Source: Nocardioides sp.
GTDB taxonomy: Bacteria; Actinomycetota; Actinomycetes; Propionibacteriales; Nocardioidaceae
Assembly (NCBI RefSeq): GCF_030019515.1
Contig: NZ_JASEEQ010000003.1
Span: 331,809-395,808 of the forward strand
Length of the DNA stretch: 64,000 bases
Direction of reading: 5' to 3'
Below, piece by piece: positions 9,520-17,164 of the stretch. Position 1 is the first letter of the stretch. Every line of letters starts with the position of its first letter. The notes under the pieces were generated by a model that was not told the DNA's origin, made no database searches, and saw nothing but the letters and a program-made list of their open reading frames with translations. The position numbers and the translations under genes are program-made.

Positions 9520-10407
9520 GTGACCCCGGCGCACGACAAGAGAGCCCGCCCGCGGAACCTCCAGCTGCGGTCCGTGCTCGCCGGCGAGGCCGCCGCCGCG
9601 GCCGCCGAGGTGGAGTCGGCCCTCACCCCGCCCCTGGACGCCGCGGCCGCCGCCTTCTTCGACGTCGACAACACCGTCATGCAGGGGGCGAGCATCTTCC
9701 ACCTCGCCCGCGGCCTGCACCGCCGCAAGTTCTTCACGACCCGCGAGATCCTCGGGGCCGCCTGGAAGCAGGCCTACTTCCGGGTCGTGGGCGTCGAGGA
9801 CCCCGAGCACGTCGCCGACGCCCGGGCCTCCGCGCTCGCGTTCATCGCCGGGCACACCGTGACGGAGCTCCAGGACCTCGGCGAGGAGATCTTCGAGGAG
9901 GCGATGGCGGACCGGATCTGGCCCGGCACCCGGGCCCTGGCCCAGATGCACCTCGACGAGGGCCAGCGGGTCTGGCTGGTCACCGCGGCGCCGATCGAGA
10001 TCGCGCAGATCATCGCGCGCCGGCTCGGCCTCACCGGGGCGCTCGGCACCGTCGCCGAGCACGTCGACGGCGTCTACACCGGCCAGCTGGTGGGCGACCT
10101 GCTGCACGGCCCCGCGAAGGGCGAGGCCGTCCGGGCCCTGGCTGCGCGCGAGGGCCTCGACCTGCACCGGTGCTCGGCGTACTCCGACTCCTTCAACGAC
10201 CTGCCGATGCTGGCCATGGTCGGCGACCCGTGCGCGATCAACCCGGACACCCGGCTGCGGGCCCACGCCCGGGAGCAGGGCTGGCGGATCCACGACTACC
10301 GCACCGGGCGCAAGGCGCTGCGCGCCGGCCTGGTCGCCGGCGGCATCGCCGGCGCCGCCAGCGGCACGGTCGCCGCCGGCCTCGCCCTCCGCGGCCGGCG
10401 CCGCTGA
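9520..10407 (+). CDS. HAD-IB family phosphatase, SerB-like, with C-terminal hydrophobic segment
   Basis: A 295-residue haloacid-dehalogenase hydrolase. The nucleophile motif is [12 protein letters not shown] (the fourth motif position is N, so DxDNT), motif II is VWLVTAAP, and motif III/IV is [14 protein letters not shown]. Residues about 268-290 are Gly/Ala-rich and could be one membrane segment. Members of this group act on phosphoserine or phospholipid-type substrates; which applies is unknown. It starts with GTG and stands next to the bldN-like gene. The first copy of the 88-bp element begins 20 bp after its stop. Confidence 0.85.
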   Translation: MTPAHDKRARPRNLQLRSVLAGEAAAAAAEVESALTPPLDAAAAAFFDVDNTVMQGASIFHLARGLHRRKFFTTREILGAAWKQAYFRVVGVEDPEHVADARASALAFIAGHTVTELQDLGEEIFEEAMADRIWPGTRALAQMHLDEGQRVWLVTAAPIEIAQIIARRLGLTGALGTVAEHVDGVYTGQLVGDLLHGPAKGEAVRALAAREGLDLHRCSAYSDSFNDLPMLAMVGDPCAINPDTRLRAHAREQGWRIHDYRTGRKALRAGLVAGGIAGAASGTVAAGLALRGRRR

Positions 10408-10427
10408 CCCCGGGCGGGCCGGGTGTC

Positions 10428-10515
10428 GGTTTCCCCGGGTACCCGGGGAAACCTGCACTGTTCGGCCGAAGTTTCAGCCGATAAGCGACAACTTCCCCGG
10501 GTACCCGGGGAAACC
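10428..10515. repeat. 88-bp double-hairpin element, copy 1
   Basis: Two perfect copies of the 20-bp palindrome TTCCCCGGGTACCCGGGGAA lie at 10431-10450 and 10493-10512, with centres exactly 62 bp apart; GG/CC extend the first arms to 26 bp. The 42-bp spacer has TTCGGCCGAA and is itself an imperfect dyad. The element lies between the HAD phosphatase stop and the promoter of the ECF sigma gene. It is in the same orientation as copy 3 and inverted relative to copy 2. Confidence 0.85.
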
Positions 10516-10580
10516 TGCGATCGAGCAGCGGGAGCAGGCGCACGATGTCCGGTCGCGGACGTCCTTTACCCGGACAACGG

Positions 10581-10609
10581 TTCACAGCGGGGTAACTCGC
10601 GTTTACGAT
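10581..10609 (+). promoter_or_regulatory. Probable promoter of the BldN-like sigma gene
   Basis: TTCACA (10581-10586) and TACGAT (10604-10609) are separated by 17 bp and would start transcription near 10616, about 35 nt before the ATG. An inverted repeat with GTAA/TTAC arms (10592-10606) overlaps the -10 box and could be an operator. It only loosely resembles the BldD consensus, so the protein that binds is not assigned. Confidence 0.5.
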
Positions 10610-10650
10610 GGGGCAGGCTTCGGGGGAAGCTTCCGGGAGGATCGATCTCA

Positions 10651-11415
10651 ATGTCGTGGGAGGACACCGACGTCGCGCGCGGTCTCGACGCGCTCCGACG
10701 CATGGTCACCCACGTGCTGCTCGCGGAGCAGCCCCGCCTCGCCGGGCTCCCCGAGCTGCTGTCGACCGAGGCGGCCACCAGCGGGCGCACCGAGGCCGGC
10801 AGCGGCGGCCCCGACGGGTACGGCGACGCCGCGCTGGCCACCTCCTCGGAGGAGGACCAGGCCGAGCGCACCCGGCTGATCGCGCTGGTCGAGCTGGCCC
10901 GCAAGGGCGACGTCGACGCCTTCGGCCTGCTCTACGACCACTACCAGCCCTCGGTCTACCGCTTCCTCTTCTACCGGACCCGGTCGGGCACGCTCGCCGA
11001 GGACCTCACCTCGGAGACCTTCTTCCGGGCGCTGCGCAGCATGAACAACTTCCGCTGGCAGGGCAAGGACTTCGGTGCCTGGCTGATGACCATCGCCCGC
11101 AACCTGGCCACCGACCACTTCAAGGCCGGCCGGACCCGCCTCGAGCTCACCACCGAGGACATGGGCCTGCACGACGATGCGACCGAGGGCCCGGAGTCGA
11201 CGGTGCTCGCCGGCCTCACCAACGAGCTCCTGCTGCGCGCCCTCACCGAGCTTCCGCCCGAGCAGCGCGACTGCCTGGTGATGCGGTTCCTCCAGGGGAT
11301 GAGCATCGCCGAGACCGCGGCCGTCCTGGGCCGCAGCGACGGGGCCGTCAAGCAGCTCCAGCTGCGCGGGGTGCGCAACCTCGCGAAGCTGATGCCAGAG
11401 GGGATCCGGGACTGA
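10651..11415 (+). CDS. ECF RNA polymerase sigma factor, BldN-like, with long N-terminal extension
   Basis: A 254-residue sigma factor. Region 2 spans about 88-160 (AFGLLYDHYQPSVYRFLFYR, then AEDLTSETFFRAL and AWLMTIARNLATDHFK). Region 4 spans about 195-248 (LPPEQRDCLVMRFLQGMSIA and GRSDGAVKQLQLRGVRNL). The first 85 residues are an extension rare in ECF factors but known in Streptomyces BldN, where the precursor's extension is removed. The hem-rex-glutaredoxin-HAD-bldN-rsbN order matches Streptomyces, which supports orthology, though the target genes here are unknown. The ATG at 10651 follows GGGAGG at a spacing of ten bases. Confidence 0.88.
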   Translation: MSWEDTDVARGLDALRRMVTHVLLAEQPRLAGLPELLSTEAATSGRTEAGSGGPDGYGDAALATSSEEDQAERTRLIALVELARKGDVDAFGLLYDHYQPSVYRFLFYRTRSGTLAEDLTSETFFRALRSMNNFRWQGKDFGAWLMTIARNLATDHFKAGRTRLELTTEDMGLHDDATEGPESTVLAGLTNELLLRALTELPPEQRDCLVMRFLQGMSIAETAAVLGRSDGAVKQLQLRGVRNLAKLMPEGIRD

Positions 11416-11549
11416 TGAGCGCCCTCTCCGAAATCCTTTGCGACGCGCGCTCCGCGCGCGTAACCCCGCCCGCCCACGCCTCGTTGAGGTCGGTGTCAGC
11501 GTCCCCGACCGGGGACCGGGCGAACGGCTGGATGGGGCGGACGAGATGA
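11415..11549 (+). CDS. Small coupled ORF (44 aa) containing a GC hairpin, between sigma factor and anti-sigma genes
   Basis: The ATG overlaps the sigma factor stop (TGATG at 11413-11417) and the TGA overlaps the ATG of the next gene (ATGA at 11546-11549), so a 44-codon frame bridges the whole gap. The peptide starts MSALSEILCDARSARV and has no recognisable domain. Its codons 10-16 contain an 8-bp perfect stem, ACGCGCGC-TCC-GCGCGCGT (11443-11461). It could be a real small protein, or a translated spacer whose hairpin tunes the sigma to anti-sigma ratio. Confidence 0.35.
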   Translation: MSALSEILCDARSARVTPPAHASLRSVSASPTGDRANGWMGRTR

Positions 11550-12694
11550 CCTGGGGTTTCACGGCGCAGCGGCGCGCCGAGGAGTTCGACGCGCGGCTCG
11601 CGGACGCGTCGGCGTACGACGCCTCCGATCCGCGCGACGCCGAGCTGCTCGCGCTCGTCGGCGCGCTGCGCGCGGTCCCCGAGGCCCAGGCCCGACCCGA
11701 GTTCGTCGCCACCCTGCGGGAGCGGTTGCTGGCCGAGGCCGCGACCGCGCTCGTCCCCGATGACGTCTCCCGGCTGACGCTGCCGGCACGCCGCCCCGCC
11801 CGCGAGCGCCGGCTGGCCGCGGTGGTCGGCGGCCTCGCGATCGTCGGTGCGACCACGTCGCTCGCGGTCGCCTCCCAGTCGGCCCTGCCCGGCGACTCGC
11901 TCTACCCCGTCAAGCGCGCGATCGAGCAGGCCCACACCGGCCTGAGCGTCGGCGAGAGCAGCAAGGGCGTCACGATCCTCGGGAACGCCTCCGACCGGCT
12001 CGACGAGGTCGACGCGCTCACCCGCCAGGACCACTTCGGCGACGAGATCCGGATCGCCGACACGCTCAACACCTTCACCGACCAGGCGACCCAGGCCAGC
12101 GACCTGCTGTTGGCCGACTACGCCCACACCGGCGAGGCGTCCTCGATCGCCCGCCTGCGCGACTTCGCCTCCTCGAGCCTCACCCGCCTGGCCGCCCTCG
12201 AGCCGCTGGTGCCGGCCGAGGCCCGCGACGAGCTGATCCGAGCGGCCGGCGTGCTGACGACGATCGACTCGGAGGCCGCCCTGCGCTGCGGCGACTGCGG
12301 CGGCACAGGCATCACCTCGATCCCGCCGGTACTCGCGGCCGGCGAGGTCATCAACCTGCCGCGGCCCGCCGACCCGGTCGTCAAGGGCGACCGCGCCGGA
12401 CGCGGCGGCAAGCACCACGGCACCGGCGCGACCGGCTCGGACCTCCCCGACGTCGACCCCGACGAGGTCGGCCCCGGCAGCGTCCTGGACCCCGATGGCA
12501 GCACGCTCCAGCCGGGCACCAACACCAGCGGCGACTCCGACCCGATCGGCGACCTGACCAGCGGTCTCACGGGCGGGGACACCCCCAGCGACGCTCCGTC
12601 GATCCCCGTGGTCACCGACGTCGTCGACGGCGTCACCGGCATCCTCGAGGGTGCCATCGACGGCGTCACCCAGGGCCTGCCGGAGACTCCGTAG
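11546..12694 (+). CDS. DUF5667-containing membrane protein, RsbN-like putative anti-sigma factor
   Basis: A 382-residue protein: an N-terminal cytoplasmic part with FDARLADASA and REFVATLR-type helices (1-80), one membrane segment at about 90-110, then SALPGDSLYPVKRAIE (the start of DUF5667) and a long extracytoplasmic helical domain, a RCGDCGGTG pair of cysteines, and an Asp/Gly/Thr-rich low-complexity tail. In Streptomyces the equivalent gene encodes RsbN, the anti-sigma factor of BldN; position and architecture suggest the same role here. The ATG at 11546 is chosen because it starts the conserved part; the frame stays open to 11438 without an RBS. Confidence 0.75.
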   Translation: MTWGFTAQRRAEEFDARLADASAYDASDPRDAELLALVGALRAVPEAQARPEFVATLRERLLAEAATALVPDDVSRLTLPARRPARERRLAAVVGGLAIVGATTSLAVASQSALPGDSLYPVKRAIEQAHTGLSVGESSKGVTILGNASDRLDEVDALTRQDHFGDEIRIADTLNTFTDQATQASDLLLADYAHTGEASSIARLRDFASSSLTRLAALEPLVPAEARDELIRAAGVLTTIDSEAALRCGDCGGTGITSIPPVLAAGEVINLPRPADPVVKGDRAGRGGKHHGTGATGSDLPDVDPDEVGPGSVLDPDGSTLQPGTNTSGDSDPIGDLTSGLTGGDTPSDAPSIPVVTDVVDGVTGILEGAIDGVTQGLPETP

Positions 12695-12764
12695 CCGTCC
12701 GGCTCACCCTCGGCACGGCGCTCACCGGGACTCGAGAAGCGGGCCGGACACCCGCGACCCACGC

Positions 12765-12932
12765 GGTCTCGACACGACCGTCACGCCTTCGGTCCTCAGG
12801 CCTGCGCCTCGCTCGACCACCATCAGCGGGCCCGCCGGCGCGGCCCCTGGTCTCGACACGCGGGTCACGACTTCGCAAGCTCAGTCGCGCCGCTCGCTCG
12901 ACCACCATCAGCGGGTCCGCTGGCGCGGCCCC
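12765..12932. repeat. Tandem pair of REP-like elements
   Basis: Two direct copies of about 82 bp (12765-12846 and 12849-12932). Each starts GGTCTCGACACG and ends GCTCGACCACCATCAGCGG followed by a GC-rich CGGCGCGGCCCC block. The second copy stops two bases before the stop codon of the acyltransferase gene. The same ends occur at 30288 (inverted), 49494, and in partial form at 1624 and 53185. Confidence 0.75.
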
Positions 12933-12933
12933 G

Positions 12934-14061
12934 CTACTTGAAGACCGACTCGCGCTGCATCAGCAGGGAGTACAGCGTCTGCTGGATGGTCTCGCGGACC
13001 TGGTCGGTGACGTTGAAGACCAGCATCGGGTCGTCGGCAGCGCCCCCGTCGAGCTCGTCGGTGCGGATCGGCTCACCGAACTCCAGCAGCCACTTCGAGG
13101 GCAGCGGCACCAGGCCGAGCGGCCCGAGGGCGGGGAAGAACGGCGTGACCGGGAGGTACGGCAGCCCCAGCACGCGGGCGAGGGAGGGCAGGTTGCCGAC
13201 CAGCGGGTAGATCTCCTCGGCTCCGACGACCGACAGCGGGATGATCGGCACACCGGTGCGCAGCGCCGCCGAGACGAAGCCGCCGCGCCCGAAGCGCTGC
13301 AGCTTGTAGCGGTCGCTGTAGGCCTTGCCGATCCCCTTGAAGCCCTCAGGCCAGACCCCGACCAGCTCGCCGCTGTTGAGCATCCGCTCGGCGTCCTCGC
13401 TGCAGGCCAGGGTGGCGCCGCTCTTGCGCGCCAGCGAGCTGACGAACGGCAGCCGGAAGACCAGGTCGGCGCCGAGCGGGCGCAGGAACCGCCCGGTGTG
13501 GTCGTAGATGGACACCAGCGTCATCAGGCCGTCGACCGGGATGGTGCCGGAGTGGTTGGACACCACGAGGGCGCCGCCCTCGGCCGGGATGTTCTCGACC
13601 CCACGGACCTCGATGCGGAACCACTTCTGCGCGATCGGGCGCAGCGTCGCCATCAAGAAGCGCTCGGTGATCTCCTGGTCGAAGCCGTACTCGTCGACCA
13701 CGTAGTCACCGGTGACCCGGCGGCGCAGGAACGCGAGGAACCGGGCCAGCTGGGGCTCCCACTGCTCGCCGAAGACCTCGCGAGCGCCGTGCTGGACGGC
13801 CGCGAGCCAGTCGCTCGCCGGGATGCCCGCCATCGGGCTCCGGTCCCGGGTCGTGGTCGCGGGACGCTCCGCGCCGGCCGCGGCCGGCGGGGTCGTGCCG
13901 GCCGCGCCGCCCGACGCGGGACCGGTCCGCCGGGGGGCCGCCTTGGCCGCGGGGGGCCGGCCGCCGGCGGCGAGGCCGCGGGCGGCCGAGGACGGGTGCT
14001 TGCCGGTGCCGCGCCCGGGCCGACCCCGGGTGCCGATCGGGATGATCTCCGCGTCACCCAC
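12934..14061 (-). CDS. Lysophospholipid (1-acylglycerol-3-phosphate-type) acyltransferase
   Basis: A 375-residue PlsC-family protein. After about 120 Pro/Ala/Arg-rich, probably disordered residues comes the catalytic NHSGTIPVD (an NHx5D-type motif), then GVWPEGFKGIGK in place of the PEGT block and a C-terminal VPIIPLSVVGAEEIYP. It would transfer an acyl group to a phospholipid or related acceptor at the membrane; the acceptor is not known. It starts at GTG 14061 and overlaps the upstream epimerase gene by eight bases, so the pair is probably one transcription unit. Confidence 0.82.
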   Translation of the reverse strand: MGDAEIIPIGTRGRPGRGTGKHPSSAARGLAAGGRPPAAKAAPRRTGPASGGAAGTTPPAAAGAERPATTTRDRSPMAGIPASDWLAAVQHGAREVFGEQWEPQLARFLAFLRRRVTGDYVVDEYGFDQEITERFLMATLRPIAQKWFRIEVRGVENIPAEGGALVVSNHSGTIPVDGLMTLVSIYDHTGRFLRPLGADLVFRLPFVSSLARKSGATLACSEDAERMLNSGELVGVWPEGFKGIGKAYSDRYKLQRFGRGGFVSAALRTGVPIIPLSVVGAEEIYPLVGNLPSLARVLGLPYLPVTPFFPALGPLGLVPLPSKWLLEFGEPIRTDELDGGAADDPMLVFNVTDQVRETIQQTLYSLLMQRESVFK

Positions 14062-15133
14062 GGTCGGCTCCGCGGGTGTACGCCGGCACCGGGCCGGTGA
14101 GCGGTCCGGGGGTGGGCGCGGGCTCGGGCAGGCCCTGCGCCACCCGGGCGAGGAGCCGGTCGGCGTAGCCGCCGGTGGGCGGCAGGGGCGCGGCGAAGTC
14201 CGCGAACGCGGCGGCCGTGGTGCGCGCCGGCTCGAAGCCGAGCTCGGTGCGCATCCGGGTCGTGTCGACGCCCCGGCCGTAGGTGAGCAGGCCGAGCTGC
14301 TCGGGCGAGAAGTCCGCGACCCGCGCGGAGCGCAGCGTGGACCCGACCCGCCCGACCGCGAAGGGCGGCAGCGGGACGCTGGGCCGCTGGAGTCGGCGTA
14401 CCGCCTGGGAGAGCATCAAGATCCCGTCGCCGGCGACGTTGAAGGTCCCGGCGACCTCGGCGCCGATGGCGTGCCGCAGCACGTCGAGGAGGTCCTGCTC
14501 GTGGAGGAACTGCAGCCGCGGGTCGTAGCCGAGCACGGTGGGGACCACCGGTAGGCGGAAGTAGGAGGTGAGCGGGCTGGTGACCAGCGGCCCGATCACG
14601 TTGGCCGCTCGGAGGATGGTCACCGAGACGTCGGGGCGGCGGCGGGCGAAGCCGCGCACGTAGCCCTCGACCTCGGCGACGTCCTTGGCGTAGCCGGAGC
14701 GCGGGACCCGCCGCGGCTCCATGTCCTCGGTGAACATCGCCGGGTCGCGGTTGCTCGCGCCGTAGACCGTGGTCGACGACTTCACCACGAGCGCCCGCAG
14801 GCCCGGGGCCTTCTGGCAGGCGGCGAGCAGCTGCATCGTCCCGATGACGTTGAGCTCCTTCATCGTGTTCCGCCCGCCGGTGCTGCCGGGGGTGGAGATG
14901 ACGCTCATGTGGACGACGGTGTCGACGTCCTCCTTGACGATGACCTTCGCGATGACCGGGTTGCGGATGTCGGCGCGGACGAAGGAGACCTCGCCGATGT
15001 CACCGCGCGGCGGGACGGCGTCCACGCCGACGACGCGGTCCACCGACGGGTCGGCCGCGACGGCGCGCGCGAACCGGCGGCCGAGGTCGCGTGAGACCCC
15101 GGTGACCAGGACGACCCTGCCGGCGCTGCCCAT
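14054..15133 (-). CDS. NAD-dependent epimerase/dehydratase-family protein (extended SDR-like)
   Basis: A 359-residue Rossmann protein. VVLVTGVSRDLGRRFA at the N-terminus is the nucleotide-binding glycine motif (TGxxxxxG), followed by VVHMSVIS, KSSTTVYGASN, and SGYAKDVAEVE where the catalytic tyrosine would lie; the spacing Y-A-K differs from the classical YxxxK. ILRAANVIGP and FLHEQDLLDVL are typical sugar-epimerase blocks. The last 40 residues are Pro-rich. Substrate unknown; coupling to the acyltransferase suggests a role in an envelope lipid or glycolipid. Confidence 0.75.
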   Translation of the reverse strand: MGSAGRVVLVTGVSRDLGRRFARAVAADPSVDRVVGVDAVPPRGDIGEVSFVRADIRNPVIAKVIVKEDVDTVVHMSVISTPGSTGGRNTMKELNVIGTMQLLAACQKAPGLRALVVKSSTTVYGASNRDPAMFTEDMEPRRVPRSGYAKDVAEVEGYVRGFARRRPDVSVTILRAANVIGPLVTSPLTSYFRLPVVPTVLGYDPRLQFLHEQDLLDVLRHAIGAEVAGTFNVAGDGILMLSQAVRRLQRPSVPLPPFAVGRVGSTLRSARVADFSPEQLGLLTYGRGVDTTRMRTELGFEPARTTAAAFADFAAPLPPTGGYADRLLARVAQGLPEPAPTPGPLTGPVPAYTRGADRG

Positions 15134-15159
15134 GCGGCGTGCTGCGATCGGCTCCGGCG

Positions 15160-15261
15160 CTACTTGCCGAGCTTGCGACGCTGGACGCGCGTCTTCTTCA
15201 GCAGCTTGCGGTGCTTCTTCTTGGCCATGCGCTTGCGCCGCTTCTTGATGACAGAACCCAC
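15160..15261 (-). CDS. Small ribosomal subunit protein bS22 (AURKAIP1/COX24 family)
   Basis: A 33-residue, extremely basic protein starting [20 protein letters not shown] and ending VQRRKLGK. This matches the tiny actinobacterial ribosomal protein bS22 seen at the decoding centre of mycobacterial 30S subunits, related to mitochondrial mS38 (AURKAIP1/Cox24). It starts with GTG at 15261 with AAAGG about seven bases upstream. Ribosomes are its only expected location. Confidence 0.9.
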   Translation of the reverse strand: MGSVIKKRRKRMAKKKHRKLLKKTRVQRRKLGK

Positions 15262-15393
15262 GGGATACCTTTCAACAGCCGAATCGTCCCCCGGGATCTG
15301 CCCGGAGGACCGGCCCAGCCTAGCCGCCGCACCTCTCCCGGCAGAATCCGGCGGCGAGACCTCTCCGTGTGAGTTCGGTTTCAGCCGGCGGGC

Positions 15394-15597
15394 TCAGCCT
15401 GCGGTGTAGAAGCTCTTGCGGAGGTACTCGTCGACGTCCTTCTCCTGGACGCGGAAAGATCGGCCGACCCGGACGGCAGGCAGCTCGCCGTTGTGGACGA
15501 GGCGGTAGACGGTCATCTTGGACACGCGCATCATCGCCGCGACCTCGGCGACGGTCAGGAACTTCGAGGAGGAACTGTCCCCGGGGTTGGTAGCCAT
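15394..15597 (-). CDS. BldC-like/excisionase-type helix-turn-helix DNA-binding protein
   Basis: A 67-residue single-domain regulator with a MerR/Xis-type winged HTH: LTVAEVAAMMRVSKMTVYRL (residues 14-33), HNGELPAVRVGRSFRV, then VDEYLRKSF. It has no effector domain. Related small proteins in Streptomyces (BldC and the SCO3328 type) are developmental regulators; this one lies in the same neighbourhood as the bldN-like gene, so a link is possible but not shown. The 175-bp gap 15598-15772 upstream of its ATG should hold its promoter. Confidence 0.85.
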   Translation of the reverse strand: MATNPGDSSSSKFLTVAEVAAMMRVSKMTVYRLVHNGELPAVRVGRSFRVQEKDVDEYLRKSFYTAG

Positions 15598-15772
15598 CGT
15601 GCACCGATACTTTCTGTCTGACGCGCCACCGACTTCCCCGCCGGTGAGTGCACGCGTCGCGCAGGGTGAGAATAGAGCCTGATGTGACTCGTGGGGAAGG
15701 GGTTCATCAAAGTCGCACGAGTGGTATCGGCGTGTCGACTTGCGCCGCCAGCAGCGGTCCGACCCCGCCGGG

Positions 15773-16957
15773 TCACGGGAACGGGTCGAGGCCGTGCAGC
15801 GGGAAGATCTCCATCCGGGTGCTGTGGATCGCCCGGTCCAGCCAGGTCTCGGGGTCGTAGCCGTCGCCCCAGTCGCGGTACGCCGGGGTCCGCCCGTCGG
15901 TCATCCGGTACGGCGCGCCGCGGTCGAGCGTGGCCTGCACGTAGCTCCGCCAGCCCTCGGGGGTCTCGGTCGCCGGGTCGAGCGGCCGGCCGCCCACGAT
16001 CGCGAGCAGGTGGGTCCAGGCGCGGGGGACGACCTCGACGATGGCGTACCCGCCACCGCCGGTGGCGACCCAGCGGCCGCCGCTGACCTCGTGGGCCAGG
16101 TCGTGGAGGGCCAGGTACGCGGCCCGCTGGCCGTCCACGGAGAGCATCAGGTGGGCCAACGGATCCTCGATGTGGGAGTCGCAGCCGTGCTGGGTGACCA
16201 GCACGTCGGGCGCGAACTCGCGCACCAGCGGGGGGACGACCGCGTGGAAGGCGCGCAGCCAGCCGCCGTCCCCGGTGCCGGGGGGCAGGGCCACGTTGAC
16301 CGCCGTGCCCCGCGCGTCGGGTCCGCCGGTGTCGGTGGGGAAGCCGGTGCCCGGGAACAGCATCTGGCCCGTCTCGTGCAGCGAGATGCTCAGCACCCGC
16401 GGGTCGTTCCAGAAGACCTTCTCCACGCCGTCGCCGTGGTGGACGTCGACGTCGACGTAGGCGACCCGCCGCGCGCCGCTGTCCAGGAGGTGCTGGATGC
16501 CGACCGCGACGTCGTTGTAGATGCAGAAGCCGCTGGCCCGGTCGGGCATCGCGTGGTGGAGGCCGCCGCTGATGTTCACCGCATGCAGGGACTCCCCCGA
16601 CCACACCTGGCGGCAGGCCTCCACGGTCGCGCCGACGATGTGCGCGGCCGCGTGGTGCATGTCGGGGAAGGTCGGGTTGTCGTCGGTGCCCAGCCCGTGC
16701 GCCTCGTCGAGGATGCCGGGCGTGGCGCCCGCACGGCGTACGGCCTCGATGAGCGAACGGCGGTGCACGGTCGCGATCAGGTCGTCGTCGGCCATCGGGG
16801 CGTCGACCCGTCGCAGCGAGTCCAGGACGCCGAGCTCCTCGGCCAGGCGGATGGTCAGGTCGACCCGCAGCGGCGACATCGGGTGGGTCGGGCCGAAGTC
16901 GTACGCGGTCAGGCTGGGGTCGAACACGACGGTCGCCGGTCCCTGGCAGGCGGGCAT
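15773..16957 (-). CDS. Acetoin utilisation protein AcuC-like class I histone-type deacetylase
   Basis: A 394-residue zinc-dependent deacetylase. HPMSPLRVD, NISGGLHHAMPDRASGFCIYND (tandem His pair and substrate pocket), YVDVDVHHGDGVEKVF (zinc ligands D and H), LSISLHETG, and VTQHGCDSHIEDP follow the AcuC/class I HDAC pattern. In Bacillus AcuC deacetylates acetyl-CoA synthetase; the target here is unknown, though in actinobacteria it often sits alone. The frame is open for another 1 kb upstream on this strand, but that part is antisense to trpS. No clear RBS is seen at the ATG at 16957. Confidence 0.87.
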   Translation of the reverse strand: MPACQGPATVVFDPSLTAYDFGPTHPMSPLRVDLTIRLAEELGVLDSLRRVDAPMADDDLIATVHRRSLIEAVRRAGATPGILDEAHGLGTDDNPTFPDMHHAAAHIVGATVEACRQVWSGESLHAVNISGGLHHAMPDRASGFCIYNDVAVGIQHLLDSGARRVAYVDVDVHHGDGVEKVFWNDPRVLSISLHETGQMLFPGTGFPTDTGGPDARGTAVNVALPPGTGDGGWLRAFHAVVPPLVREFAPDVLVTQHGCDSHIEDPLAHLMLSVDGQRAAYLALHDLAHEVSGGRWVATGGGGYAIVEVVPRAWTHLLAIVGGRPLDPATETPEGWRSYVQATLDRGAPYRMTDGRTPAYRDWGDGYDPETWLDRAIHSTRMEIFPLHGLDPFP

Positions 16958-16986
16958 GCGACGGACGCTACCGGTAGTCTGGCCGC

Positions 16987-17037
16987 GTGCTGACCTCGTG
17001 TTCCACGTTCTGTCCCATGCAGTGGTGGCCCGCCTGA
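16987..17037 (+). CDS. Tryptophan-rich leader peptide upstream of trpS
   Basis: A 16-codon frame encoding MLTSCSTFCPMQWWPA, with two adjacent Trp codons at 17023-17028 and a TGA at 17035-17037. No RBS precedes the GTG, but TAGTCT (16975-16980) stands seven bases before it, so the transcript may be leaderless and start at or next to the GTG. The stop codon lies in the loop of a small CCGCC/GGCGG stem. A strong hairpin with T-rich tail follows at 17075, before trpS. This is the classical layout for attenuation by ribosome stalling at Trp codons. Confidence 0.7.
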   Translation: MLTSCSTFCPMQWWPA

Positions 17038-17074
17038 CGGCGGACCGCGCACGAAGCACACCCACTTCACCCCT

Positions 17075-17099
17075 CGGCCGCCCACGGGCGGCCGTTTCT
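17075..17099 (+). terminator. Attenuator hairpin between leader peptide and trpS
   Basis: CGGCCGCC-CACG-GGCGGCCG (17075-17094) is a perfect 8-bp stem with a four-base loop, followed by TTTCT. It lies 37 bp after the leader stop and 70 bp before the trpS ATG. Intrinsic terminators with T runs are uncommon in this genome type, so its place inside a leader is notable. When the ribosome stalls at the Trp codons, upstream GC-rich strands (17025-17040) could pair instead; the alternative pairing is not perfect, so the mechanism is inferred. Confidence 0.65.
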
Positions 17100-17164
17100 C
17101 GTCGGTCGAGCACCTCGATCGCGCAGGTCGATCCGCCCGGGGCCCGGACTCCCCAGGAGGACCC

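Noticed and set aside
10428..10515. Simple intrinsic terminator for the HAD gene
   Set aside because: There is no T tract, and a terminator does not explain the fixed 62-bp spacing and central dyad shared by three copies. Termination may still be one effect.
10592..10606. BldD site upstream of the sigma gene
   Set aside because: Only the GTAA/TTAC arms fit; the middle of the BldD consensus is not matched.
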